Source of the DNA: Eggerthellaceae bacterium
GTDB taxonomy: Bacteria > Actinomycetota > Coriobacteriia > Coriobacteriales > Eggerthellaceae
Assembly: GCA_900753095.1 (NCBI GenBank)
Contig: CAADXT010000135.1
Span: 1 to 11,264, forward strand
DNA: 11,264 nt
Direction of reading: 5' to 3'
Part shown: piece by piece, positions 1 through 6,507 of the stretch
Position numbering within the stretch: the stretch's first letter is position 1
Layout: every line of letters starts with the position of its first letter
Notes under the pieces: model-generated
Databases searched by the model: none
Seen by the model: only the letters and a program-made list of their open reading frames with translations
What the model was told of the DNA's origin: nothing
Made by a program: the position numbers and the translations under genes

Positions 1-410
1 CCTTCGATGCCGCTTTTCTCCGAACCCGCCATAGGATGCCCCGGAATGTACTTCTCCGGGTAACGAAGAATCTCCTGGGCCTGCTGGCTTACGATCTTCT
101 TGGTTGAGCAGGCATCGGTAACCACGCCCCTGAAATCGCATTCGGCGATAACGCGGAAGTAGTCGCTGGCAACGGGAACGGGCGTGGCGATCATCACCAT
201 CTCGCACGTTGGCAGCACCTCGCCTAGGTTCTCGGCTGAAGTATGACCCTCGTCGATCCAGCCGCGCTCCAAGGCGGCATTCACCGCCTCAGCGGAAACG
301 TCGATGCCCACAAGACGCGCATCGGGATACGCGTTGCGGTACATTGCCGCAAACGATGATCCGATGAGTCCAAGGCCGATGACGGCCACTGAGGGGAAAT
401 GCGTCTTCAT
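1..410 (-). CDS. tyrA: Prephenate dehydrogenase, N-terminal part (runs off the left edge)
   Basis: This enzyme oxidatively decarboxylates prephenate to 4-hydroxyphenylpyruvate with NAD(P)+ in tyrosine synthesis, in the cytoplasm. About 136 codons are visible from an ATG at 408-410; the C-terminal half lies outside the window. My translation begins MKTHFPSVAVIGLGLIGSS, a Rossmann dinucleotide-binding fold with the glycine motif at residues 12-19, followed by an acidic residue (GID, near residue 39) after the second strand. Further on are ATPVPV, TDACSTKK and PGHPMAGSEKSG. The last two match the family's D-x-x-S-x-K and G-H-P-M-x-G-x-E-x-S-G blocks, which carry catalytic residues including the histidine. 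The gene is the last visible member of the minus-strand operon, 55 bp after rluB, and no strong ribosome-binding site precedes it. An arogenate dehydrogenase, or a fusion with another domain in the missing half, cannot be excluded. Confidence 0.88.
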   Translation of the reverse strand, partial: MKTHFPSVAVIGLGLIGSSFAAMYRNAYPDARLVGIDVSAEAVNAALERGWIDEGHTSAENLGEVLPTCEMVMIATPVPVASDYFRVIAECDFRGVVTDACSTKKIVSQQAQEILRYPEKYIPGHPMAGSEKSGIE

Positions 411-453
411 AGCGTATTTGCTCGTTTCTGATAGCGGTTTATTCGTGTGAAAG

Positions 454-459
454 ATTCTA
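454..459 (-). promoter_or_regulatory. Possible -10 element ahead of tyrA
   Basis: The rluB-tyrA gap is the only one in this operon long enough for a promoter. It contains TAGAAT on the minus strand, a good TANNNT-type -10 box. It would start transcription roughly 36 nt before the tyrA ATG. The only TTG-type -35 candidate, TTGAAC at 480-485 inside the end of rluB, lies 20 bp away, which is too far for a good promoter. The call is therefore weak. It would let tyrA be expressed apart from the ribosome and chromosome genes upstream. Confidence 0.25.
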
Positions 460-465
460 CCACGC

Positions 466-1209
466 CTATTTAGAGGCCCGTTCAAGCGCAGCAACCTCCT
501 GCTCGCTGAGCACACGGTACTTCCCCTCGGGAAGATCTCCCAGCTCAAGCGGCCCGAACGAGGCACGGTGAAGCTGGAGCACTGGATGCCCTATCGCTTC
601 GCACATGCGCTTCACCTGACGCTTCCTTCCCTCATGGATGATGATCTCCACGTAGGCGTTTTTGCCCTTGCGGCCAGCAAGTCGCACCTCGGCAGGCTGC
701 GTGGGGCCGTCGTCGAGCACCACCCCGCTGCGCAAACGGTCGAGGGCCGCCTCGCTCGGCTTTCCCTTCACCAAAGCGCGGTACGTCTTGTCAACGTGAT
801 GCGAGGGATGGAGCACGGCGTTTCCCAGCTCGCCGTCGGTGGAAAACAGGAGAAGGCCGGTGGTGTCGTAGTCAAGGCGCCCCAGCGGATACAAGGCGGG
901 GAACTCGTCAAGGGGAACCAGCTGCGCCACGCAAGGACGACCCTGAGGGTCCTTCATGGAAGTAAGGTACCCCGCAGGCTTGTTCAGCATCAGGGTAACC
1001 GCTTCAGCCGCTTTGCGGACAGGAGCCCCGTCAAGGCGCACCTCGTCGGCTTCGGGGTCGACCTTGGTGCCCAGCTCGGTTACCACCTGCCCGTTCACGG
1101 AAATGCGGCCCGCTTCAATGAGCTTCTCGCTTGCACGACGGCTGGCCACTCCGGCGCGCGCCAGGAACTTTTGCAGGCGCACCTGACCTTCTTGTTCGGC
1201 TTCTTGCAC
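466..1209 (-). CDS. rluB: 23S rRNA pseudouridine synthase, RsuA/RluB family
   Basis: This cytoplasmic enzyme isomerises a uridine of 23S rRNA (around position 2605 for RluB in E. coli) to pseudouridine during large-subunit maturation. The 247-residue protein has an S4 RNA-binding domain at about residues 10-57 (VRLQKFLARAGVASRR...SVNG). The synthase domain follows from about residue 72. Its signature GRLDYDTTGLLLFSTDG is at 110-126, with the likely catalytic aspartate at D113. The KTYRALVKG block near 141 and the C-terminal GRKRQVKRM, typical of the RsuA/RluB/RluE/RluF branch, are both present. The start is GTG at 1207-1209, with AGAGG about 7 nt upstream; this Shine-Dalgarno overlaps the scpB stop codon (TAGAGG). 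It lies 9 bp after scpB, the gene order common in Gram-positive bacteria. The exact target uridine is assigned by family only. Confidence 0.9.
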   Translation of the reverse strand: MQEAEQEGQVRLQKFLARAGVASRRASEKLIEAGRISVNGQVVTELGTKVDPEADEVRLDGAPVRKAAEAVTLMLNKPAGYLTSMKDPQGRPCVAQLVPLDEFPALYPLGRLDYDTTGLLLFSTDGELGNAVLHPSHHVDKTYRALVKGKPSEAALDRLRSGVVLDDGPTQPAEVRLAGRKGKNAYVEIIIHEGRKRQVKRMCEAIGHPVLQLHRASFGPLELGDLPEGKYRVLSEQEVAALERASK

Positions 1210-1218
1210 GTATAACCT

Positions 1219-2013
1219 CTACTCGTCTTCGTCGAATACCAGCTCATCGAAGTTGATCTTCTCAACTGCGCCAACGCCCGCCGCAAGCGCATCGGAAATC
1301 GCCGTCTGCATTGCCTCCTGCATAGTTTCAGGCTGCAGCAAATCGCTTTCAGGCACCTCTTCCTTGCCAAGCGAGTACGTTTCGTCTTCCGGACGCACCA
1401 CATTCAAGCGCTCCGAGATGAAGGCTCGCGTTTCCTCGTCGGGAGCAAACGACTCCAACGGAGGCAGGTCGCGAACCGAGCGAAGCCCGAACTTCTCCAA
1501 GAATGTTCGCGTGGTTGCGTACAGCACTGGGTTTCCGGGAGCGTCCTGCGTGCCCGCTTCGCGCAGAAGGCCCTTTTCAACCAGCGAGTTGATGGAGCTG
1601 TCCGAGCTCACTCCGCGGACCGAGGCAACCCCGTTGCGCGTGATGGGCTGGCAATACGCCACCACCGCAAGGGTCTCAAGCGCCGCCTGCGAAAGCTTGC
1701 GAGTGTCCCATGAGAGCACATAGCGTTCGATAAGCTCATGGTAGCGAGGGTGCGTGTACAGACGCCAACCGCCCGCCACCTCACGAAGCTGAATGCCGCG
1801 TTCTGCCTGCTCAAGGCTCTTCTGAAGGGAAACAAGCGCTTCCTGCACCTGCGCCGGGTCAACCTGAAGCATGTCAGCGAACGTCAGGACCCCCACCGGC
1901 TCGTCGGTGACGAACAGCATCGACTCGATGGCGCCTTCAAGCCACCCTTCATCCGTCTCGGAAAACGACAACGCTTCGCTTGAAACCTCCTGGCTTCCCT
2001 GTTCCTCTGTCAC
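1219..2013 (-). CDS. scpB: Segregation and condensation protein B
   Basis: ScpB is the winged-helix (kite) subunit that dimerises and binds ScpA in the SMC-ScpAB condensin, which compacts and segregates the chromosome. The 264-residue protein has two winged-helix units at about residues 25-100 and 105-180. The family signature is clear: ALETLAVVAYCQPITR (111-126), then VRGVSSDSSINSLVEKGLL, a GNPVLYATT block, FLEKFGL and DLPPL up to about 186. Residues after about 190 form an acidic, poorly conserved tail. The start is GTG at 2011-2013, preceded by AAGGGA at 7 nt. That GTG shares four bases (GTGA) with the stop of scpA, so translation is probably coupled and may help keep subunit ratios. The length is somewhat above the roughly 200 residues usual in Firmicutes because of the N- and C-terminal tails. 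Confidence 0.93.
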   Translation of the reverse strand: MTEEQGSQEVSSEALSFSETDEGWLEGAIESMLFVTDEPVGVLTFADMLQVDPAQVQEALVSLQKSLEQAERGIQLREVAGGWRLYTHPRYHELIERYVLSWDTRKLSQAALETLAVVAYCQPITRNGVASVRGVSSDSSINSLVEKGLLREAGTQDAPGNPVLYATTRTFLEKFGLRSVRDLPPLESFAPDEETRAFISERLNVVRPEDETYSLGKEEVPESDLLQPETMQEAMQTAISDALAAGVGAVEKINFDELVFDEDE

Positions 2014-2807
2014 TGCCGCGTCCCTTCTGCCGAGTCGAACTCGCCGTCGTCAAGAATCTGGGCATCCGCCCCTTCAACGTAGGAAATGGAGATGTCCCCG
2101 AACAAATCGTCCTGCCTCAAGCTCACCATGTTGCGTTTGAACAGCTCAAGCAGCGCCAAGAACGTCACCACGATAAGATGCGGGCTGTCGTCCTTCGAAA
2201 CGAAGTCGGAGAACCTGGCATGTCCCTCCGCGCACACCCGATCGAACACCGTGCGAACCTGCGTTTCAACGGGGATGACCTTTGCGGCAATGTGCTCGGA
2301 CTCGAGCAGGAACACATCGCGGCGGGCGATGCACCCGGCGCATAGCTCCCCTAAACGGCTTATTTCCACACCTTCCAAGTAGTCGGGGACCTTGGTCAAA
2401 AACGTTCGGTCGGGCCCAAATGGGCGCGTATGCACGCGCGACTCCGATTCGAACCTGCTCTGAAGTGCGGCGGCGGCGTTCTTGAACTTCTTGTACTCAA
2501 GAAGATGCTCGACCAGAGCACCGCGCATCTCCCCCGCCGACATCTCCTGATATTCCTCGGGAACGTCTTCGGCCTTTTCCTGGGGAATAAGGCTTGCCGC
2601 CTTTATCTCCAGCAAGGTCGAGGCAACAAGCAGGAAATCGCTTGCCACGTCAAGGTCGACGTTGCGCATGCGCTCCACCTCGGCCAAGTACTGATCGGTG
2701 ATCTCGGAAAGCGAGATGGAGCCAATGCTCACCTTCTGACGGCTTACCAGGTACAGCAGCAGGTCGAACGGCCCCTCAAAGCTTTCTATGCGGACACGGT
2801 ACGACAT
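2010..2807 (-). CDS. scpA: Segregation and condensation protein A (kleisin)
   Basis: ScpA is the kleisin subunit that bridges the two SMC heads and binds an ScpB dimer in bacterial condensin. The 265-residue protein, close to the usual 250, opens with the family hallmark FEGPFDLLLYLV (residues 9-20) within the N-terminal helical domain that contacts the SMC neck. A middle ScpB-binding region includes LLEIKAASLIP (about 66-76) and LVEHLLEYKKFKNAA. A C-terminal winged helix contains VTFLALLELFKRNMV, which resembles the conserved FLALLEL block. The start is ATG at 2805-2807, only 5 bp after the trmL stop. The best Shine-Dalgarno, AGTAGGA, runs right up to the ATG, an unusually short spacing that points to re-initiation by ribosomes leaving trmL. 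The smc gene itself is not in this window. Confidence 0.93.
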   Translation of the reverse strand: MSYRVRIESFEGPFDLLLYLVSRQKVSIGSISLSEITDQYLAEVERMRNVDLDVASDFLLVASTLLEIKAASLIPQEKAEDVPEEYQEMSAGEMRGALVEHLLEYKKFKNAAAALQSRFESESRVHTRPFGPDRTFLTKVPDYLEGVEISRLGELCAGCIARRDVFLLESEHIAAKVIPVETQVRTVFDRVCAEGHARFSDFVSKDDSPHLIVVTFLALLELFKRNMVSLRQDDLFGDISISYVEGADAQILDDGEFDSAEGTRQ

Positions 2808-2812
2808 TCCTA

Positions 2813-3286
2813 CTACAATGCCCCAAACGCATTCTGGCGAAGCGTCTCGTACACGCCGATGGCCACAGCGTTCGACAGGTTCAGCGAGCGCAGCCCCTCG
2901 CGCATGGGCAGGCGAACGCAGGCATCGGAATGCGCTTCGAGCACCTCGTGGTCGATGCCGCGGCTTTCACGCCCGAATATCAGGTACAGCTCGCCGGCAT
3001 CGCTCAGATCCTCCTGGTAGAAGGAGCGCGTTGTGTTCCCAGTGAAGAAGAGCATGCGCTTACCTTTGTGCTCCTCCAGAAAGTCGGAGACGCAGGCATG
3101 GCGCTCGATACGAACCTTGTCCCAATAGTCTAAGCCCGCGCGCGCAAGATTGCGCTGGGTATAGCGAAACCCCATGGGCTCGACCAAATGAAGCGTTGCG
3201 CCCGTGCACGCGCACGTGCGGGCGATGTTTCCCGCGTTCTGGGGTATCTCCGGCTCAAAAAGCACTACATGCAAATCAAGCGCCAT
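2813..3286 (-). CDS. trmL: tRNA (cytidine/uridine-34-2'-O)-methyltransferase, SPOUT family
   Basis: TrmL methylates the 2'-OH of the wobble nucleotide of tRNA-Leu isoacceptors using S-adenosylmethionine. The 157-residue protein matches the length of E. coli TrmL. It shows the three SPOUT (trefoil-knot) motifs: EPEIPQNAGNIART (11-24), LIFGRESRGI (102-111) and LPM...RSLNLSNAVAIGVYE (126-147), with the conserved RSLNLSN serine and asparagine in the knot. I chose ATG 3284-3286 because the homologous block begins right after it. The start also forms TAATG with the stop of the upstream ABC-F gene (1-bp overlap), and AAAGGG lies about 12 nt before it. The frame stays open 19 codons further upstream, but that stretch (MDHALRGNRG...) overlaps the ABC-F gene and is not conserved-looking. 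The exact tRNA substrate is inferred from the family. Confidence 0.9.
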   Translation of the reverse strand: MALDLHVVLFEPEIPQNAGNIARTCACTGATLHLVEPMGFRYTQRNLARAGLDYWDKVRIERHACVSDFLEEHKGKRMLFFTGNTTRSFYQEDLSDAGELYLIFGRESRGIDHEVLEAHSDACVRLPMREGLRSLNLSNAVAIGVYETLRQNAFGAL

Positions 3287-5322
3287 TACGCATCGCGCCC
3301 TTTGTTCATCTCTTCCTCGATTTCCTCGGAGAGCATGATCCATTCCTCTTCATGCGCCGAAAGGGATTGCTTCAGCTTCGCATGCTCGGCAATAACATCG
3401 CTCGAGGAATCCTCATTCGTGTAGAACTCAGGGTCGGCCAAGAGCGCCATGATCTCGTCCATGCGCGCAGTTTCTCGCTCGATGATCTTGTCGAGCTCCT
3501 TCACGCGCTTGCGCTGGTTCTTAAGCGCTGCATAGGCGCGGTTTCGAGCCTCCGCTTCGGCGCGCTTCTGCTCTTTCGTCTTGGGAGCCGATCCGCGCGG
3601 TGCCGTCATCGGGCTCTTCGCGGCCTTGCCGTCCTTCGAGAACGCCTTCGCGAACGCCGCCGAAGAGGCTGCCGCAGGGGCTGCTTTCGCAGGACGGGTC
3701 TGCGCGCCGTCAACGGCGCTACGGGTATCCTCCTGCCCCGTTTTGTACAGATAGTACTCGTAGTCGCCCGCGAACGAGGTAACTTGACCAGGTTTGATCT
3801 CGATGATGCGGTTGGCAACCGAACGGATAAGGTGACGGTCGTGGGTGATAAGCAGAATAGTGCCCTCGAACTGCTTCAGCGCCTGCTCCAAGATGTCGGC
3901 GCTGGCAATATCGAGGTGGTTCGTGGGCTCGTCAAGGCAAAGCAGGGGGCGCGGAGCCACCAGCATCTTCGCCAAGGCCAAACGGCATTTCTCGCCACCG
4001 GAAAGAACCGCAACCTTCTTGTCTACCGCATCGGCCTGGAACAAAAACGCGCCCAGAAGCGTGCGAACCTGAGAAATGCTCCACCCGGGAGCTGCCCCGT
4101 CGAGTTCCTCGAACACCGTATTGCCCGGATGCAGCTCCTCCAGCTGATGCTGGGCGAAATACGTCTTGCTTACATGCGCACCATACTTGATGGTGCCCGC
4201 ATCGGGCTCCAATGCGCCGGCGATCATCTTCAGCAAAGTGGATTTGCCTGCGCCGTTGGGCCCCACAAGCGCGACTTTCTCACCGCGGTACAGGGAAAGG
4301 TCCAAGCCGTTGTACACCGTTTTCGATCCGAACGACTTGCACAATCCCTTGGTTTCAACCACCAAATCACCGGTACGCGGGGGCTGCTGGAAGTTGAAGT
4401 GCACGCTCTTGCGCTCAGGAGGCACCTGGATGATCTCCATTTTCTCGAGCTTGCGCACACGATCCTGCACCTGCTTGGCTTTTGTGGCCTTATAGCGGAA
4501 GCGCTCGATGAACGCTTCCATATGGGCGATTTCCTCCTGCTGCTTCTGAGCCTTCTCGCGAAGCAACTCGATACGCTCTTCACGCTGCGTCAGATAAGCA
4601 GAGTAATTGCCCTTGTAGAGCTGAACATGCCCCAGATCGATTTCCGCGACACGGTCAACCATGTTATCGAGGAACTCACGGTCGTGGCTTACCACGATCA
4701 CACTGCCCGAGTAGCTGCGCAAGAACCCTTCCAGCCACTTCACGCTCTCTAGGTCGAGGTGGTTGGTAGGCTCGTCGAGCAGAAGCACTTCGGGGTTGCG
4801 GGTGAGCAGCTTCGCCAGGGCGATGCGCATCTGCCAGCCGCCCGAGAAATCCGTGGTCATGCGCTCCATGTCGTCTTCGCCGAAGCCCAAGCCGAACAGA
4901 ACCGAGCGAACACGGGATTCGAGCAGGTATCCACCCATTGCCTCATACTGATCGCGTGAGCGGCCGTATGCGGCAAGCTGCTGCTCTGTCGGGTTTTCAC
5001 CCAGCGAGGTTTCGAGCTCGCGCATGCGACGCTCTTGGTTCAATATCTCGTGCTGGGCAGAAAGAACCTCTTCGAAAATGGGGCGCTCCCCCATTTCGAT
5101 TGCCTCCTGCTCCAAATAACCGATTTTTGCGCCTTTTGCCAGCACAATACGGCCCTCATCGGCATCTTCTTTGCCGGTGATGATATTGAGCATGGTGGTT
5201 TTTCCCGCACCGTTTGGGCCAACCAGGGCAAGCCGGTCGTACTCCTCAAGACGAAACGTCACGTCCGAGAAGAGAACGCGGGAACCGAAAGATTTTGTGA
5301 TGTGTTCAAGCTGTAAAATCAT
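3286..5322 (-). CDS. ABC-F family ATP-binding protein (YdiF/Uup-like)
   Basis: ABC-F proteins are soluble tandem ATPases without membrane domains. Most act on the ribosome, relieving stalls or, in some members, giving antibiotic resistance by target protection. The 678-residue protein has NBD1 with Walker A GPNGAGKTT (35-43), signature DFSGGWQMR (158-166), Walker B plus LLLDEPTNHLD (180-190) and switch SHD (212-214). The interdomain linker (about 235-310) carries RFRYKATKAKQVQDR, as expected of the P-site tRNA-interacting motif. NBD2 has GPNGAGKST (354-362), LSGGEKCRLALAKM (440-453), LDEPTNHLD (463-471) and THD. An Ala/Pro/Lys-rich linker (about 536-580) then leads to a charged coiled-coil C-terminal domain (580-672). 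This layout fits housekeeping YdiF/YfmR/Uup-type factors more than a resistance protein, but I cannot assign a subgroup. It is the first gene of the operon, and no Shine-Dalgarno precedes its ATG. Confidence 0.92.
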   Translation of the reverse strand: MILQLEHITKSFGSRVLFSDVTFRLEEYDRLALVGPNGAGKTTMLNIITGKEDADEGRIVLAKGAKIGYLEQEAIEMGERPIFEEVLSAQHEILNQERRMRELETSLGENPTEQQLAAYGRSRDQYEAMGGYLLESRVRSVLFGLGFGEDDMERMTTDFSGGWQMRIALAKLLTRNPEVLLLDEPTNHLDLESVKWLEGFLRSYSGSVIVVSHDREFLDNMVDRVAEIDLGHVQLYKGNYSAYLTQREERIELLREKAQKQQEEIAHMEAFIERFRYKATKAKQVQDRVRKLEKMEIIQVPPERKSVHFNFQQPPRTGDLVVETKGLCKSFGSKTVYNGLDLSLYRGEKVALVGPNGAGKSTLLKMIAGALEPDAGTIKYGAHVSKTYFAQHQLEELHPGNTVFEELDGAAPGWSISQVRTLLGAFLFQADAVDKKVAVLSGGEKCRLALAKMLVAPRPLLCLDEPTNHLDIASADILEQALKQFEGTILLITHDRHLIRSVANRIIEIKPGQVTSFAGDYEYYLYKTGQEDTRSAVDGAQTRPAKAAPAAASSAAFAKAFSKDGKAAKSPMTAPRGSAPKTKEQKRAEAEARNRAYAALKNQRKRVKELDKIIERETARMDEIMALLADPEFYTNEDSSSDVIAEHAKLKQSLSAHEEEWIMLSEEIEEEMNKGRDA

Positions 5323-5330
5323 AACGATTA

Positions 5331-5336
5331 ATTCTA
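5331..5336 (-). promoter_or_regulatory. Likely -10 box of the ABC-F/trmL/scpAB/rluB operon
   Basis: TAGAAT stands on the minus strand with 8 nt between it and the ABC-F ATG. Transcription from it would begin at or within one or two bases of the start codon, giving a leaderless mRNA. The absence of any purine-rich Shine-Dalgarno in this gap agrees with that. No convincing -35 is seen at 16-18 bp (CCTTTG at 17 bp). TTGACC at 5345-5350 is only 8 bp away and cannot serve as one. Confidence 0.4.
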
Positions 5337-5348
5337 CCGTATACGGTC

Positions 5349-5383
5349 AAACCCAAAGGTGCGCGCATACGACGCACGCACCT
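5349..5383 (-). terminator. Probable intrinsic terminator after the LysR gene
   Basis: On the minus strand AGGTGCGTGC (5383-5374) pairs with GCGCGCACCT (5366-5357). This gives a 10-bp GC-rich stem with one T-G wobble and a 7-nt loop, starting 8 nt after the LysR stop codon. The following tract TTGGGTTT is interrupted by three G residues, so termination may be incomplete and some read-through into the ABC-F operon is possible. Confidence 0.55.
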
Positions 5384-5391
5384 GTTTCACA

Positions 5392-6324
5392 TTAGTCAAT
5401 GTAGATGCTTGGCGAGGTTGACCTGTCCAGTTGGTGCCCCCGTATGTAGTCAACGAAATGCTCAACACAGTATGGACGGTAGTTTTTTTCGCTGTACACC
5501 AGGTAAATCGTGTGACAGTAACGTCGTTTTTCCAGCTCATTGTTGTAAAGAGGCTTAACCACGATATCCTCTACCGAGTGGGGGAAAAACGTATCGAGCA
5601 TCAAGGCAAGGTCCGAGCCGTTTGCAGCGAAGCCGGCCAGAATCGACTCATCCTCGTAGGCATAGCGAACGTTTTCGATGCCGAAGGCATCGAGCAGGTT
5701 CTTCACCGACTTGCCCAGGGGCACTTCCTCGCGATAGGTGATAAGCGACTCATCAGCCAAATCGGCAAGCGTGAGATACGGCTTCGATGCCAACGGCGAA
5801 GAGGGGCTCATAGCCACAACCAGCTGCTGCTCCACCACGGGAATCTGCTGCAAGCTGTCGCTGAAGCTCGCATCGAATGCGCAAAACGCCACATCGTGGC
5901 TGCCTGCCACAACGCCCGCCAAAAGCTCTTGCGAGGGCTTCTGATTAATGTTGAACTCGGTCTTGTGCTCGTTCACCGAAGAATACCCGTTCAGCAAACG
6001 GGGCAAGTAATCGGTTTGAAGGGTGATGATGCAGCCTAAGTCGATCATGCCGCCGTCGCCTTCGCCGGAATAGCCTTTCATGATGGCAATGCCTTTGTCG
6101 AGCTGCTCCAATGAAGCGTTCACGTACTTCAGAAATTCAGCGCCGTACTTTGTAAGCTCCACATTGCGACCCGCCTTCTGGAACAACGACACCCCTAGCT
6201 CCTGCTCCAGGGAAGAAATGGATCCGGAAAGGGTTGGTTGGGTTATGAAGAGCTCCTTTGCAGCCTTGGTGTAATGCTGCAGCTCAGCAAGCTTACGAAA
6301 ATAATAAAGCTGAGATAGGTTCAT
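5392..6324 (-). CDS. LysR-type transcriptional regulator
   Basis: This is a DNA-binding regulator that, by family knowledge, works as a tetramer and responds to a small co-inducer. The 310-residue protein is of normal family length. The N-terminal winged helix-turn-helix (about residues 1-60) contains FRKLAELQHYTKAAKEL, then the recognition-helix region FITQPTLSGSISSLEQELG and LFQK.GRNVELTKYG, all hallmark positions. A linker helix (about 62-88) follows. The periplasmic-binding-like effector domain begins near residue 92 (MIDLGCIITLQTDYLPRLL). The start is ATG at 6322-6324 with GGAGG 11 nt upstream. Unlike many LysR genes it is not divergent from a target: it lies downstream of the MFS gene on the same strand, behind a strong terminator and with its own promoter. 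The transporter is the most obvious candidate target and fixABCX the next, but effector and targets are unknown. Confidence 0.9.
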   Translation of the reverse strand: MNLSQLYYFRKLAELQHYTKAAKELFITQPTLSGSISSLEQELGVSLFQKAGRNVELTKYGAEFLKYVNASLEQLDKGIAIMKGYSGEGDGGMIDLGCIITLQTDYLPRLLNGYSSVNEHKTEFNINQKPSQELLAGVVAGSHDVAFCAFDASFSDSLQQIPVVEQQLVVAMSPSSPLASKPYLTLADLADESLITYREEVPLGKSVKNLLDAFGIENVRYAYEDESILAGFAANGSDLALMLDTFFPHSVEDIVVKPLYNNELEKRRYCHTIYLVYSEKNYRPYCVEHFVDYIRGHQLDRSTSPSIYID

Positions 6325-6360
6325 GCTTTTACGCGCCTCCGCTAAGACAAAACGGTGATT

Positions 6361-6391
6361 AGTATAGCGTAAAGCCGATAGATAAAGCCGA
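6361..6391 (-). promoter_or_regulatory. LysR promoter (-10 TATACT) overlapped by a tandem 9-bp repeat
   Basis: TATACT on the minus strand (6361-6366) is a near-consensus -10 box, placing the transcript start about 30 nt before the LysR ATG. Directly upstream, where the -35 region should be, the 9-mer TCGGCTTTA occurs twice in perfect copy (6370-6378 and 6383-6391) with a period of 13 bp. No good -35 hexamer is visible, so the promoter may depend on an activator. The repeat is a candidate operator for self-regulation or for another factor. Confidence 0.5.
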
Positions 6392-6440
6392 ACCTATAAG
6401 CTTTTCTTTGGCTATTCATCATCGATGGGCGGCATGATGA

Positions 6441-6472
6441 AAAAGAAAGGGCCCCGGCAAACCGGAGCCCTT
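6441..6472 (-). terminator. Intrinsic terminator after the MFS transporter gene
   Basis: On the minus strand AAGGGCTCCGG (6472-6462) pairs with CCGGGGCCCTT (6457-6447). This is an 11-bp stem with one T-G wobble and the tetraloop TTTG. The T-rich tract TCTTTT follows at once. It lies about 35 bp after the transporter stop and separates that gene from the LysR gene. The wobble pairs only in the minus-strand transcript, which supports the orientation. Confidence 0.9.
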
Positions 6473-6507
6473 CCAAGCCGCATGTTCTTACATGAAGCCG
6501 AATGCCA

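Noticed and set aside
3287..3343. Nineteen-codon N-terminal extension of TrmL
   Set aside because: It overlaps the ABC-F gene, does not resemble the family, and the shorter start gives the standard 157 residues and a TAATG junction.
3196..4752. Long plus-strand open frame (518 codons) opposite the ABC-F gene
   Set aside because: It is codon-aligned with the real gene, so its lack of stops only reflects rare TTA, CTA and TCA codons there. The predicted protein has no recognisable domain and the sense strand has full ABC-F motifs.
5345..5350. TTGACC as a -35 box for the ABC-F operon
   Set aside because: It is only 8 bp from TAGAAT. Pairing it at 17 bp would place the -10 box on the start codon itself.
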